From the NCBI GenBank assembly GCA_003255025.1, contig QANY01008047.1, forward strand, positions 129,921 to 193,920: a stretch of 64,000 nucleotides of DNA, read 5' to 3'. This document shows positions 1 to 9,946 of the stretch, piece by piece. Below the pieces are notes generated by a model. That model was not told where the DNA came from. It searched no databases and was given only the letters and a program-made list of their open reading frames with translations. The position numbers were made by a program, and so were the translations under genes. This stretch comes from Datisca glomerata (Eukaryota > Streptophyta > Magnoliopsida > Cucurbitales > Datiscaceae). How positions within the stretch are numbered: the first letter of the stretch is position 1; each line of letters opens with the position of its first letter.

Positions 1-534
1 AACGGTCCTTTCGGACGGACTTAATGGACTAAATACCTGTTTTACAATAAATATATTATTTAACAATAACGACAAATTTTGACTAGGAGTTTATCATATC
101 TAAACATATCCAAACTTCAAAGTACTAATATTCAACATTTAAAAATATCCAAAGTTCAAAGTACTAATATCTAATATTCAAACATATTCAAACTTCAAAA
201 TACAAATAATAATAATATCCAACATTCAAATATCTAAAAAAAAGTAAATCAGAAACACAACAAAACGTAGAAGTTCGTCCATCTCCAGCCTTCAATCACA
301 TCATGGAATGGTAATGACAGCCTCCTCTTGCATCTTGATACATTCTATTCTAATGAAGACAATGAGTTCAGAAACATAAAGATGATGAGTTCAATAGCAT
401 GTAAAAAAATATAAATAACAATATATAAATGAGTTATCTTCATCTATTTCCACAATCTTTTGTAATGTCTCATTGAGATTAATATGCACAGGTTTACTCA
501 GAATCCAATTTTTTGCACATATAAGGAGAGGGCC

Positions 535-1285
535 TGAGCTAAGGCCGAGGGAGAAGAAGAGGGTCTAAACTGAGGCCAAGGGACAGGGAGAGGGTCTGAG
601 CTGAGGCCGAGGGAGAGGGAGATGGAGAGGGTCTGAGCTGAGGCCGAGGGAGAGGGAGAGAGAGAAGGTCTGAGCTAAGGTCGAGGGAGAGGGTCTGAGC
701 CGAGGCCGAGGGAGAGGGAGAGGGTCTCGTTGAGGCCGAGGGAGAGGGAGAGGGTCTAGGCTAAGGCCGAGGGAGAGAGTCTGAGCTGAGGCTGAGGGAG
801 AGAGTCTGAGCTAAGGCCAAGGGAGAGGGTCTGAGCTGAGGCCGAGGGAGAGGGAGAGGGTCTGACCTGAGGCCGAGGGAGGGTCTGAACCGAGGCCGAG
901 GGAGAGGGAGAGGGTCTGAGCTGAGGCCGAGGGAGAGGGAGAAGGTCTAAGCTGAGGGCGAAGCGAGAGGGTGGCTGGACTCTAGAGGGGAGACGCGAGA
1001 GGCTGGCTGGACTCTGGAGGTGTGACGCGAAGAAGGAGAAGGTTTGCGTCTAACTGAGCTGAGGAGAGGGATAGGGTCTGAGCTGAGGGAGACGCTTGAG
1101 GCTGGCTGGACTCTGAAGGGGAAACGCGAAGAAGGAGAGGGGTTGGCTGGAGCTGGACTGAGGCGTGAGTCGCGTGACGCGAAGAAGGAGAGGGGCTAGG
1201 TCTGGAGCTGGACTGAGGCATGAGTCGCGTGACGCGAAGAATGAGAGAGGCTAGGTCTGGGTCTGCGTCTGACTGAGCTGAGGGA
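535..1285. repeat. GA-rich minisatellite inside the hAT-like element
   Basis: Two related arrays. From about 535 to 965, units such as gaggccgagggagaggga alternate with gggtctgagct in many imperfect copies with unit lengths of roughly 20-45 bases. From about 965 to 1285 a longer unit built on gacgcgaagaaggagagg and ggctggctggactct repeats about six times. The strand is strongly purine-rich. It yields open frames on both strands that are only by-products of the repeat. Confidence 0.85.
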
Positions 1286-1310
1286 GAGGAGAAACCTAAC
1301 CCTAAAAAAA

Positions 1311-1335
1311 TTATATATATATATATATATATATA
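1311..1335. repeat. (TA)n microsatellite
   Basis: About 12 uninterrupted TA units next to an A-run. Confidence 0.9.
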
Positions 1336-1522
1336 GTATCTATACGGTCGGTCTGGTCGGTTCGGTCCAGAATTAACAAAAATTCTGGACCGGTCCAAAT
1401 TTCCAGTCCTCTCTAAAAGAAGGACCAAGCTGACCATTAACAATAAAAAACCGTCCAGACCGATCAATTTCAGATCGGACCGGTTCGGACTAAACGGTCT
1501 GGACGATTTTTGAACACCCCTA

Positions 1523-1915
1523 GGCTTTAGCGACCAACAAGCCCCAAAAATTTGTCGTGAAAGATGTTTGTTGCGAATTTCATCACTTTTGCTTCGTCAG
1601 TGAAAGTATTTCGTGATGAAATACGAAAATCGTTACGCTAGCCTTCAGCGACAAAAAAACTGGTCGCTAAAGGCTTTCGCGATGAAAATAAAAGTTGGTC
1701 GCCAAAGGGTTTTCGCGACCAAAATAAAACTGCTCACAAAAGGCTTTCGCAACGAAAGTAAAAGTTGGTCGCCAAAGGGTTTTCGCGACCAATATTTCTT
1801 TTGGTCACAAAAAAAAATTTGTGAGCAAAAAAAGTTTCGTCGCAAAAACCTTTCGCCACAATATTTTTTGTCTCGAAATATTTTTGGCGACCAAATTTTA
1901 CATTACAAAATGATG
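1523..1915. repeat. Subterminal repeat array of the outer CACTA element
   Basis: Many direct and inverted copies of words such as ggtcgccaaagg, ttcgcgaccaa and tttcgcaacg. Two units of about 69 bases repeat almost exactly (1680-1721 and 1749-1791). Dense short motifs built on TTAGCGACC/TCGCGACC are typical of CACTA (En/Spm) subterminal regions, where transposase binds. The position just 3' of the minus-strand Transposase_24 pseudogene (stop at 2149) fits the end region of that element. The short open frames here on both strands are repeat artefacts. Confidence 0.55.
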
Positions 1916-2148
1916 TGATAGCAATTAATATCACATGTAATAGCAATTAATATCATCAGAAAATTTATCAAACCCAATATTTTTCTAAGAAGTACATATA
2001 TTAGTCATTAATATAGTAGTTCGCTACAAAATCTTTGAATCATAATTTATTACAGAATGTAGTTCACAAATGTATCCATAGAAAAATAAAAAAGAGAGTA
2101 TTTAAAGCTTGATGTTACAACTACAAAGCTTAACAAATATTCTAAAGC
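1916..2148. other. Non-coding 3' part of the outer CACTA element
   Basis: AT-rich sequence between the subterminal array and the transposase stop codon. It has the direct repeat tagcaattaatatcac/tagcaattaatatcat near 1919-1954. No gene seen. Confidence 0.4.
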
Positions 2149-2420
2149 TCATGTTTTGGTTGTTGAGTCATCGTCAGGAGATGAAAAACCGTTTTGACGA
2201 GCCCAAGCAAGTAAGCTTTGTAGTTAGCTCTCCATCGACTTGATTTGTTTCTTTAATTCGATATTTTAAACTCCAACTTGACTCTTTTCCTTGGAAGATG
2301 TCGGTGGGGCTCCATGTCCAAAACCTTTATTTTGCCCAATGACTTCTTCAACTATCTCTTCTTCAGAACGAGGTGTGACATTCTCAGCGATAGGCTCATC
2401 TTGTAAAGCACACATGCATT
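2149..2420 (-). pseudogene. Transposase_24 (Ptta/En-Spm) 3' exon
   Basis: The minus strand reads a C-terminal segment with EEEIVEEVIGQNKGFGHG followed by an A-P-P-T-S-S-K stretch, then a coiled-coil-like tail (ELKKQIKSMES, LLAWARQNG) ending at a stop at 2149. This matches what I know of the plant Ptta/En-Spm transposase family (Pfam Transposase_24), where an E-I/V-x-E-V-L-G ... G-x-G motif is followed by P-P-S-S-K and a short coiled coil. Two in-frame stops in the tail (near 2265 and 2220) show it is dead. The frame runs up to the inner CACTA at 2421 and is picked up again at 6569 on its far side, so the exon was cut by that insertion. Family-level call; not searched. Confidence 0.65.
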
Positions 2421-2439
2421 CACTACAATAAAAAAGGCT

Positions 2440-2800
2440 AGGATAGCGGCCAAAAAAGGCTATCATAGTGTATCGATAGCGTTTCTAAAAAACGCTATGT
2501 ATACTGACGTTATTAAAAGTCCGCTACCTATGATAGTATTTTGTAAACGCGACGATAGCATTTTTAAAACGCTATGAAAGGCTTTTTATAGCATTTCTTA
2601 AAACCTATCAAACGCTTTTCATAGCGTTTAAAAGCACTATAAAAGTCATTTCATAGCGTTTTAAAAACACTATAAAAATCTTTTCATAGCATTTTCTAAA
2701 TGTTGTAGTAGGTATTTTACAGCGTTTATAAATACTATCGTGGTCTTTCATAGCGTTTTATAAATGCTACCGTAGGTATTTCATAGCATTTTTCATTACT
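2440..2800. repeat. Left subterminal repeats of the inner CACTA
   Basis: At least a dozen copies, in both orientations, of a motif close to catagcgttttaaaaacgctat or its halves. This is the TNPA-binding-site style of array known from CACTA elements. The matching right-hand motifs at about 6508-6545 (tagcgttttgatagca, gtgctatagaag) are fewer. Confidence 0.7.
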
Positions 2801-3083
2801 TATTGTTTTGTTAATGTTATTAAATATTTTTTATAACTTTTTTTATTACTTATACTTACAATTGTACAAATATAAAAATAAAAAACTTTTCAAAAAATAT
2901 CATGAAATAACAAAATCATTTCTTATTTTATTTAATTAATCAAAATTATTACATACTAATTGTCTATAGAAATCACATCTCAAAATGATAATTGCATATT
3001 GATTTTTACATAGAGTAAGCAAAAGTAATTTATAAAAAAAAACTAAAATCTAGTATACCTCATAGATGGAGGTACCCTAGGAG

Positions 3084-3564
3084 CTAATCCACGAGATCGT
3101 CCAGCTCTATGAAATCCTCTTCCAGTATGGAAAGTATTTGCTCAGCAGATGTGGCATTAGTAAAAGTAGGAACACTTGATGTAGCCACCTGCACACCAGT
3201 AATAATAGAAGTTAATTATCTTAGCAAACTGAAGAAAGATAGTAAAAGTTAAGTATCTTACCATATTTGTTTGGTGACCTGATGGAAACCGTAAGATGGT
3301 AACAGAAGCAGACCTAGTAATGTCCGGACCATGTACATCAACGGTATCTCTTGTCTGAATTGTCGATATTTCATTCTTCCCGTTAACAGAGTTTCCATCA
3401 TCCACTTTAGCTTCAACAACATCATTTACAGGAAGCCCATCATGATGTATGCCAATATGACATACAACTGAAAAACCTTCCTCACCACAAGAACTTAAGC
3501 CATTCTTTGACATGCTATTTCTCTTATGACTTCTAACAAAAATACGACATAGGACAAAAGATGC
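3084..3564 (-). pseudogene. Two-exon gene fragment with NAC-like end motif inside CACTA
   Basis: Minus-strand exon 3564-3262 (101 codons, open) begins right after a splice acceptor (tacctacag). It reads A-S-F-V-L-C-R-I-F-V-R-S and then a Ser/Gly/Asp-rich stretch. It ends at a good donor (atg|gtaagat). A 73-bp intron with acceptor gtgtgcag leads in the same phase to exon 3188-3084, which ends with AEQILSILEEDFIELDDL and a stop. FVLCRIF is the signature of subdomain E closing the NAC DNA-binding domain, and an acidic C-terminal segment fits a NAC activator. No upstream NAC subdomains were found in the element, so at most the 3' part of a gene is present. It could be a captured host fragment or the CACTA's own second gene. 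The motif is seen; the NAC call and capture are inference. Confidence 0.5.
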
Positions 3565-5960
3565 CTGTAGGTAATATGAAATATGAAGTTTTAATGTAAG
3601 AAATAAAACTTATTCTAATTGAAATTACCAAGTAGCTTAATAGAGAGATATTAGATTACAAAATCATAGGGATATGGCCATACTCGCGATTATAAGACAC
3701 AAAACATTCACACAAACATCAATAGGATTTCTTCTCTTAATTATCTTCTCTTTATATGATTGACAAATAGCAAGTGACTTTCTCAAAAGAATGAATAATC
3801 CTAAGACATGTTGTAATTAAGTTATAGAATCTTGCAGCATGTAGCTATTTTCATTCTGGCAAAAAGTATATTCTAGTAGGAAAACCTCTCGATCTTTTTC
3901 TAAATGCAACAATTGACAAACTTCTTACTGCAATAAATCAGAGAACTCTAACCCATAATGACAGGAGTCAACTTCACTCATTCTAATTATAGACTCGTCC
4001 CTCAACTGAAAACAATGAGCTGCACCAGGTTTCTTCTACTTCATTGTCCTAAAAATTGCAAAACTAGCAAACGAAAAGCAGAACATATATAACAATTGAT
4101 AATTTATTTTTGATAAGTAACAATTGATAATTTTATTTTTGATATGTAGAGATAATTATTGTAATCTTTTAAATTAGGTAAATCATGAATTAAGAAAACT
4201 AAAGGATAATGAAAGGTATCGTTGAAAATCTACAGTCTCTCACGAGCTACAAACAAATAGAAAATTGTTGTTTATGAAATATACCTCCAACTATCTGCTC
4301 TTTAGAGAATTCACTCTCCAAATATTTTAAGCATGCTGCTCAACACTCAAGAAAATTACATAAACAAAATAGTTAAAGAAAATTCTTTAACTGCTTAACC
4401 AACAAGAAATTGAGAAAAGACATTGAGAAGCAGAATACCAAAGGAAATTTGAAGTACTTAAAATTTGAGAGAATACACGCCAAGCAGAAATATCAATAGA
4501 AGATGAGATGCTATACACCACATACTTAACAAAGAAAGAAAAATCATGAAATCATACTATAGATTCTAAACTAGTATAGAACAACTGTCCATTTTGAAAG
4601 CATTTAACATTCTGCCCTTTGACCAGACCAGGTTATTCTACCAGATCAATGATTTTACCGAAAACTCTAAAGAATGGAAATGCAAAAATTATATCATGCA
4701 TTTCCCTATTAAGTTGTAAGATCTAAACACAATTGTAACCAAACATGTCATTGACACTGTTAAGAAAGTAGATAATAGGTTTAGACATATTTAGCACAAA
4801 ACCAAATAGATCTAAGTGAAAAACCATTGGAATGGCGCAATGAAATGCTATTGTCACAGAATCCATGAATGCTCTCTATTTATGGATTTTAGCATGGAAG
4901 AATAAACGCAGAAACCATAACAAACCTACTAAATAATAAATAACATAATCATCCTTTTAAATAAAATAAAGTGATACGGAAACTATGCGTTTGTTCTATG
5001 ACAATCAGCACATCAAAAACCTATCCTCATCAAGCATTAAAGTTCCAGGTACTGCCACTATCTCTGCCTTCAGAACTGGTAAAATTTGGATGGATTTAAG
5101 CTGGTTGTTAAGTTAGAATTTTTATAGGCTACGCAGTACCACTTTAATATCCTCAAATCAACAAAACACAAGCAATAAAAGGAGCCTCACCAACAGAGTT
5201 GATTTCTAATTTGATATTAATCAACACATAGAATTAAAGACAAAGTAGACACTTCTAAACAATACAAAGGGTGATTTGGTATAACGTGGTAATCTAAGCG
5301 AAGACAGCAAAAGAACTTCAGTCACTGAGAGTAGGAAAATATAGCAGAGCAACACAAAAGGAAAAGGCCAAGTGTTTTTTAATATGATCAACAGTTATAC
5401 AACAAAGATGAGCATCAATGTAAGTCTTCAAGCAAGTGCGAAATAATTACCCAGCAACAGATGCTAAAAATGAATTTTAAAAACTTGAGCAGAATCCTTA
5501 GTATCAATTATCAACAACTTATAAGAATGAGAAATACTAACCATTTAACAAATATATCGAACACCCTAAAAGCACTCAACAAACATGTTGAACACCCAGG
5601 ATTCTAATTTCTGGCATCAATGGATTTCAAATAAGATATTTCAGACAACACTACTGTACATCTCAATACTCACAAATATTCATCTTTCATCATACAAATA
5701 ATCAAATTTCCAACAACCAAAAAAATAGATGAAGGAAACCATAATCACAAGCTTAACCAAACAGTAGAAACCTATCAATCTTCCGTTCATTTCTCAATCT
5801 CCCTCGATCAATCTGAACCCGAGAACCCCTCTGTTCCTTTTTTTTCTTTTACTTTTTCATTTGATAGCAAATCTCAACAAAACAAACTCAATTTAAAAGC
5901 CCATCACAGGAAATGTAAAACATAAAAGAGAATTAGGGATTTACCCAAAATGAAGAGAAG
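3565..5960. other. Interior of the inner CACTA, no assigned gene
   Basis: AT-rich sequence. On the minus strand at about 4012-3845 one frame follows an acceptor-like ttttcag and reads about 55 codons with a single stop, including the string EVCQLLHLEKDREVFLLEYT. This may be a further exon remnant, but I recognise no family. The rest shows no convincing coding signal. Confidence 0.3.
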
Positions 5961-5969
5961 CTTCGATAG

Positions 5970-6440
5970 GGAGGATGCTGATAAATGAAAATCAGATAGT
6001 TTAAAGAGAGACTTTTGAGATAGTGTTCCCAACTACCTGAAGAATTGACACGTTCATAGAGCTGAGCGAGGAAGTTGTGAGAGAGAGCTCAAATAGAGAG
6101 TTGTGGAGAAATCCATGATAGACACTTGAAATAGAGAGTTGTAAGAGACGCATGCAAGAAAGATCTGAGAGAGAGCTTCACCTAGCGAGGAAAAGCTCTT
6201 TGAGCTTCATCGTAGAGAGAGTTTTTTGTGAGCTTCACTGCAGAAAGAAGTGAGGGTTGAACAACAGAGGCACTTCGTCAAAGATACACTAGAGAGAAAG
6301 CGCCGCCAGATAGAGCTTTTAGAAAGAGATTAAAATGTGAGATTCATGAGCCCTAAGATCACTGAGCTTCTGAGAGAAAGAGGTTTGAAGTCAAGAGAGA
6401 GAGAGAGAGAGCTTGAAATTGGGAGTTTTGTGAGAGTCCA
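5970..6440. repeat. GA/CT-rich low-complexity block near the right CACTA end
   Basis: Imperfect repeats of gagagagctt/gagagttgtgag. On the minus strand this becomes a CT-rich leader upstream of the NAC-like exons, similar to a plant 5' UTR. Whether it ever promoted transcription cannot be told from sequence. Confidence 0.5.
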
Positions 6441-6604
6441 ATTTTCTAGGTGGGTTAGTAAATTTTTGTCCCCTCGCCCAGTAAATTAAACCCACCAATT
6501 TAGATCCTTAGCGTTTTGATAGCATACGTGGTGGTAGTGTGCTATAGAAGCACATGTTTGTTGTAGTGGTTCATGTGTAACATCACAACGAGTCAAGCCT
6601 TAGA

Positions 6605-7745
6605 TTAAAACTAACACTATTATCTTTACACAAGGAACATCAATCAGAAAGTATTCAAACATCATCAAGAACGCTCAGATACAAGGTGATAAGCTCCCCC
6701 CCACACACACACGCACGCCCACACTCACATTGAAACTAACACTATTATCTTTAAACAAGGAGCATCGATTTAGAAAATATTCAAAAATCATCTAACATGC
6801 TCAGATACAAAGTGATAAGCCTCCGTCCCCCCCCCCCACATAATGAAACTAACACTATTATCTTTAGACAAGGAGCATCAATACTGTAAGTATTCAAAAA
6901 TCATCTAACACGCTCAGANCCCACCCACATACCCACACACACTTTGAAACTAACCCCCATCCATACACACACACCCACACACACATTGAAACTAACACTA
7001 TTATCTTTAGACAATGAGCATCAATTCAAAAAGTTTTTAAAAATCATCTAACACACTCAGATAGAAAGTGATAACCCCACTCCACACACACCCATACACA
7101 CATTGAAACTAACACTATTATCAAGACAATGAGCATCAATCAGAAAATATTTAAAAATTATCTAACACGCTCAAATACAAAATGATAACCCACCCGTCCC
7201 CCCACCCCACATTGAAACTAACACTATTATCTTTAGCTAAGGAGCATCAATTCAGAAAATATTCAAAAATCAACTAGCACGTTCATATACAAAGTGATAA
7301 CCCCCCCNNNNNNNNNNNNNNNNNCCCCCCCCCCCCCACACACACACCCATATCCACATTGAAACTAACACCATTATCTTTTGACAATGAGCATCAATTC
7401 AAAAAGTATTCAAAAATCATTTAACACGCTCAGATACAAAATGATAAACCCCCCATACACACACATCCACATTGAAATTGAAACTAACACTATTATCTTT
7501 AGACAAGGAGCATCAATTCAGAAAATATTCAAAAATCATCTAACACGCTCAGATACAAAGTGATAACCCCCTCCCCCCACACCCACATCCACATTGAAAC
7601 TAACACTATTATCTTTACACAAGGAGCATCAATTAGAAAATATTCAAAAATCAACTAGCACGTTCAAATATAAGGTGATAAGCCCCCCAACACCGACACA
7701 CATATTGAAACTAACACTATTATAAAGACAATGAGCATCATATTT
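6605..7745. repeat. Minisatellite of about 110-125 bp units in a transposase intron
   Basis: About ten copies of a unit that starts aaactaacactattatc, continues with caaggagcatcaattcag and cacgctcagatacaaagt, and ends in gataacccccc plus a variable C/CA-rich tract. The phrase actaacactattatc recurs near 6610, 6737, 6847, 6991, 7107, 7217, 7366, 7485, 7599 and 7706. One copy near 6950 is truncated. The array fills the space between two exons of the minus-strand Transposase_24 pseudogene. A single N at 6919 and the N-run at 7308-7324 show the assembly struggled here, so copy number is uncertain. Confidence 0.9.
7308..7324. other. Assembly gap (17 N)
   Basis: Run of N between two poly-C tracts inside the minisatellite; true length unknown. 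Confidence 0.95.
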
Positions 7746-7761
7746 TAGAGGGGTTACTCAC

Positions 7762-8272
7762 ATATCTTTCGTGAGCCATATCATTCTGCCAACCTTTTTT
7801 AGCACTAGAATACGTGTTGTAAAATATTTCAATTCGATTAGGTGATATCCAAGTTGAAGCTTCCTATCCAAAATGCAACAAAAGTTTAGTCATTAATCAT
7901 TATATACTAAACATTATTAAGAGTACTAAAACAATATTTTGATTTACCTGTCGAAATCGATGATCAAGAAAAGATACATTTCCTCCATAATGATTGTATG
8001 GAAGGTTTTGACGATTTTGAGAATCATTTTTTGAGCGTGCCTATAATAAATGAGTTTTATGATTGAAATAATTAGTCAAATAATCAAAATGTAATAAATA
8101 AGCTTTGATAATAGGAATTACCCCAAATTTCTCCATCTCTCAAACTGTACATAGACAATCTCAATCATCTTGTGATACACCCTGATAAGGATGTCGTCAT
8201 GTTACTATTGGATCTTTATATTTTTTTACGCAATGTGTACTTGTATCCCTTGTATGTGTTCGCCGCTTCAAA
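7762..8272 (-). pseudogene. Transposase_24 (Ptta/En-Spm) 5' exons
   Basis: Minus-strand exons of the outer CACTA transposase gene, in order. An upstream piece near 8272-8220 holds AANTYKGYKYTLRKK. An exon end at 8122 reads EMEKFG before donor gtaatt. Exon 8040-7948 has 31 codons, with RSKNDSQNRQNLPYNHYGG. Exon 7863-7762 has 34 codons, with SPNRIEIFYNTYSSAKKGW, before donor gtgagt. All three introns begin GT and end AG and keep phase 0. The S-x-x-x-x-x-N-R ... H-x-G-G-x-x-S-F pattern followed by P-x-R-I-E-I-F is what I know from Transposase_24 proteins. A stop (tga) precedes EMEKFG. The next exon toward the 3' end lies beyond the minisatellite. At 8273 the gene is cut off by the copia-1 LTR. 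Confidence 0.65.
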
Positions 8273-8273
8273 A

Positions 8274-9930
8274 TGTTATTCACAATCTTAGGATCGACTG
8301 GGCAATTGAGTCTGATTATGACTGTTATGTTGAACCAAAAGATGCTGATGTTGGGGCATGGGAGTGGAGATTCTAACGGTTGATTTAGACATGATATAGA
8401 ACATGCTGAATAGATCAATAATAAAATAATGTACAGCCAAGTCATTTATCAAGCTCTAAATCTAATTGTTACACCTTAAGGATATTTTCATCATTACCTT
8501 AATCCTGAGGTGAATATGAAACTTGACCTAGTTAGTTGCAATCTTTGATATGCAAACTGAGTGAGTTTGAATTGCCAGAGAATACATCAACTGTTGGGAT
8601 CGTGATTCAACTATGTTGGAGTTGCGTGATTTATATATATGGAATTCGTGGTGAGATTACAATAGCAACAATATCACAGATACTTCACTTTATTGATGGG
8701 TATGTGAGTAAATAAATCGGGCCTAGTACTCGATGACATGAGAACTTGAATAAGATATTGTGAACTATATGAGACACTTCCCTGATGTCTTTCTTATGCA
8801 CAGTCAATAAAAGAGTTAATGAAATTATAATTATAAGGGTTAAATAATAATTTTATATCTCACTATTGTTACTGATATTCACAAAAGGTAACATCATAAA
8901 ATATTCTATGAACCGTGAAATAAATATGTTTATTTGCACCAATAAAAATGTTGCATGCATGAATCGAAAGTAGTTTCGGTATCGAACTTATAGTAGAGTC
9001 GTACGATGTCGGGATTAAATAATTTAAAAATTTATGGAGATAAATTAATTAGATATTTGAATCTCATAGCTTTATTCATGTGAGTCTATTCGGTCTCAGG
9101 AGTATCTCATAAAAGAATAAAAACTAACATCAGTTGGACCAAAAATGTGTTTTAGACTAACGTACACTTCCCGAACCCATATGTGATGGGTGTCATCAGT
9201 AAATTAGTGAAGAGTAAAATTAATGTTCAAATTAATTAATTTGTTATTTTCTAATTATTAGATAATTAGTAAATAAAAAAATTAATTAATAAATTGAGAT
9301 GGATCAATTTAAGTTATCAATTTAGATTGATGAATTTGGACACAGTATTGACTCTATAGGAGATGTAAAAATCAAAAATAGTTGTGTAGAGGGAGGAGAT
9401 TTTTGGTAATTTAATGTATAGGTGTATTTGTGTAAATTCTATAATTATTATATAAGGGATGGCATTAGGGTTGCATTTCTAAGATATGTTGATATAACCT
9501 TAACCACATTGTATGATTACACAGAGTAAAAAAATAGTTTCTCTCTCCTCTCCTCCCTTGTTGCCACCGACCCTATAGAGGAAGAATAAAAAATTGTATT
9601 TTTTCTTCCTTAGTTGTTTAGAGAGCCCACACTCTACTCCTAGCAATATCCTTGTGAGAGATTCTTCTGAATCCTACTAGTGGTTGTTAGTGTGAAGAAA
9701 TTTTGAAGTCCTGTGAAGAATGAAAAACACGAGATGATTAATTGGATTCCACAAAATTAGAATTTTTTCGATACAAGAAAAATATATTAAATTGTTTCTA
9801 CCTATTATAAATACGTTTATCTAATATGCATGATCATAGAAAGGGTTTTATATTTAATATGATTAAATATTTGTTGTGAACCATTCCTGGTTCATTTATC
9901 TTTCATCGAATTTTAAAATCCAATCTAACA
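8274..9930 (+). repeat. copia-1 5' LTR (left-truncated)
   Basis: Aligns by eye with 15599-17226 throughout, for example ttaggatcgactgggcaa, ggcctagtactcgatgacatga and tataagggatggcattaggg. The end, ctaaca, abuts the primer site. The alignment to the 3' LTR starts abruptly at tgttattcac (8274); upstream is outer-CACTA coding sequence. Confidence 0.85.
9449..9455 (+). promoter_or_regulatory. TATA box of the copia-1 5' LTR
   Basis: TATATAA followed by gggatggcattaggg. The same block occurs in the 3' LTR at 16727-16735. The conserved position about 0.48 kb from the LTR end fits a U3/R promoter. Confidence 0.5.
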
Positions 9931-9946
9931 ATTGTCATCAGAGCCT
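9931..9946 (+). other. copia-1 primer-binding site
   Basis: attgtcatcagagcct directly after the LTR differs by few bases from TGGTATCAGAGC, the site complementary to the 3' end of initiator tRNA-Met used by plant copia elements. Confidence 0.65.

Larger units (their letters stand above)
1..1522. mobile_element. hAT-like non-autonomous element, right part
   Basis: The right terminus at 1522, read inward on the minus strand, is TAGGGGTGTTCAAAAATCG, followed by alternating purine/pyrimidine blocks of the type ggaccggttcgg. This is the usual look of plant hAT-type MITE ends (TAGGGGTGT plus CCGGACC-like motifs). Similar acggtcc/cggacgg words at positions 1-20 suggest the window opens just inside the left end. 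The interior holds a short imperfect palindrome at 1340-1400, a TA microsatellite and a GA-rich minisatellite. The 8 bases after the end (1523-1530, ggctttag) would be the target duplication, but its partner lies outside the window. No transposase is encoded; a 161-codon minus-strand frame over 982-1467 is low-complexity. The class call is an inference from the termini. Confidence 0.55.
2421..6568. mobile_element. Inner CACTA transposon, complete ends
   Basis: The left end is CACTACAATAAAAAAGG; the right end read inward is CACTACAACAAACATG. The first eight bases are identical, and the next ones nearly so. The flanking trinucleotides are att (2418-2420) and gtt (6569-6571), so the expected 3-bp target duplication is imperfect by one base. 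Both subterminal regions carry the same atagcgttt/aaacgctat motifs, many copies on the left and few on the right. Length is 4148 bp. It sits inside an exon of the outer CACTA transposase pseudogene. I find no TNP2-like transposase domain inside, so it appears non-autonomous. Its one recognisable cargo is a two-exon minus-strand piece at 3084-3564. Confidence 0.8.

Noticed and set aside
982..1467. 161-codon minus-strand open frame
   Set aside because: Composition follows the GA-rich minisatellite and the TA microsatellite (Ser/Pro-rich, then Tyr-Ile repeats); no domain and not a plausible gene.
1613..1918. Overlapping open frames on both strands
   Set aside because: Arise from the lack of stops in the CACTA subterminal repeats; peptides are themselves repetitive.
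6605..7745. CRISPR-like array of repeats
   Set aside because: Units are contiguous 110-125 bp tandem repeats in a plant intron without unique spacers.
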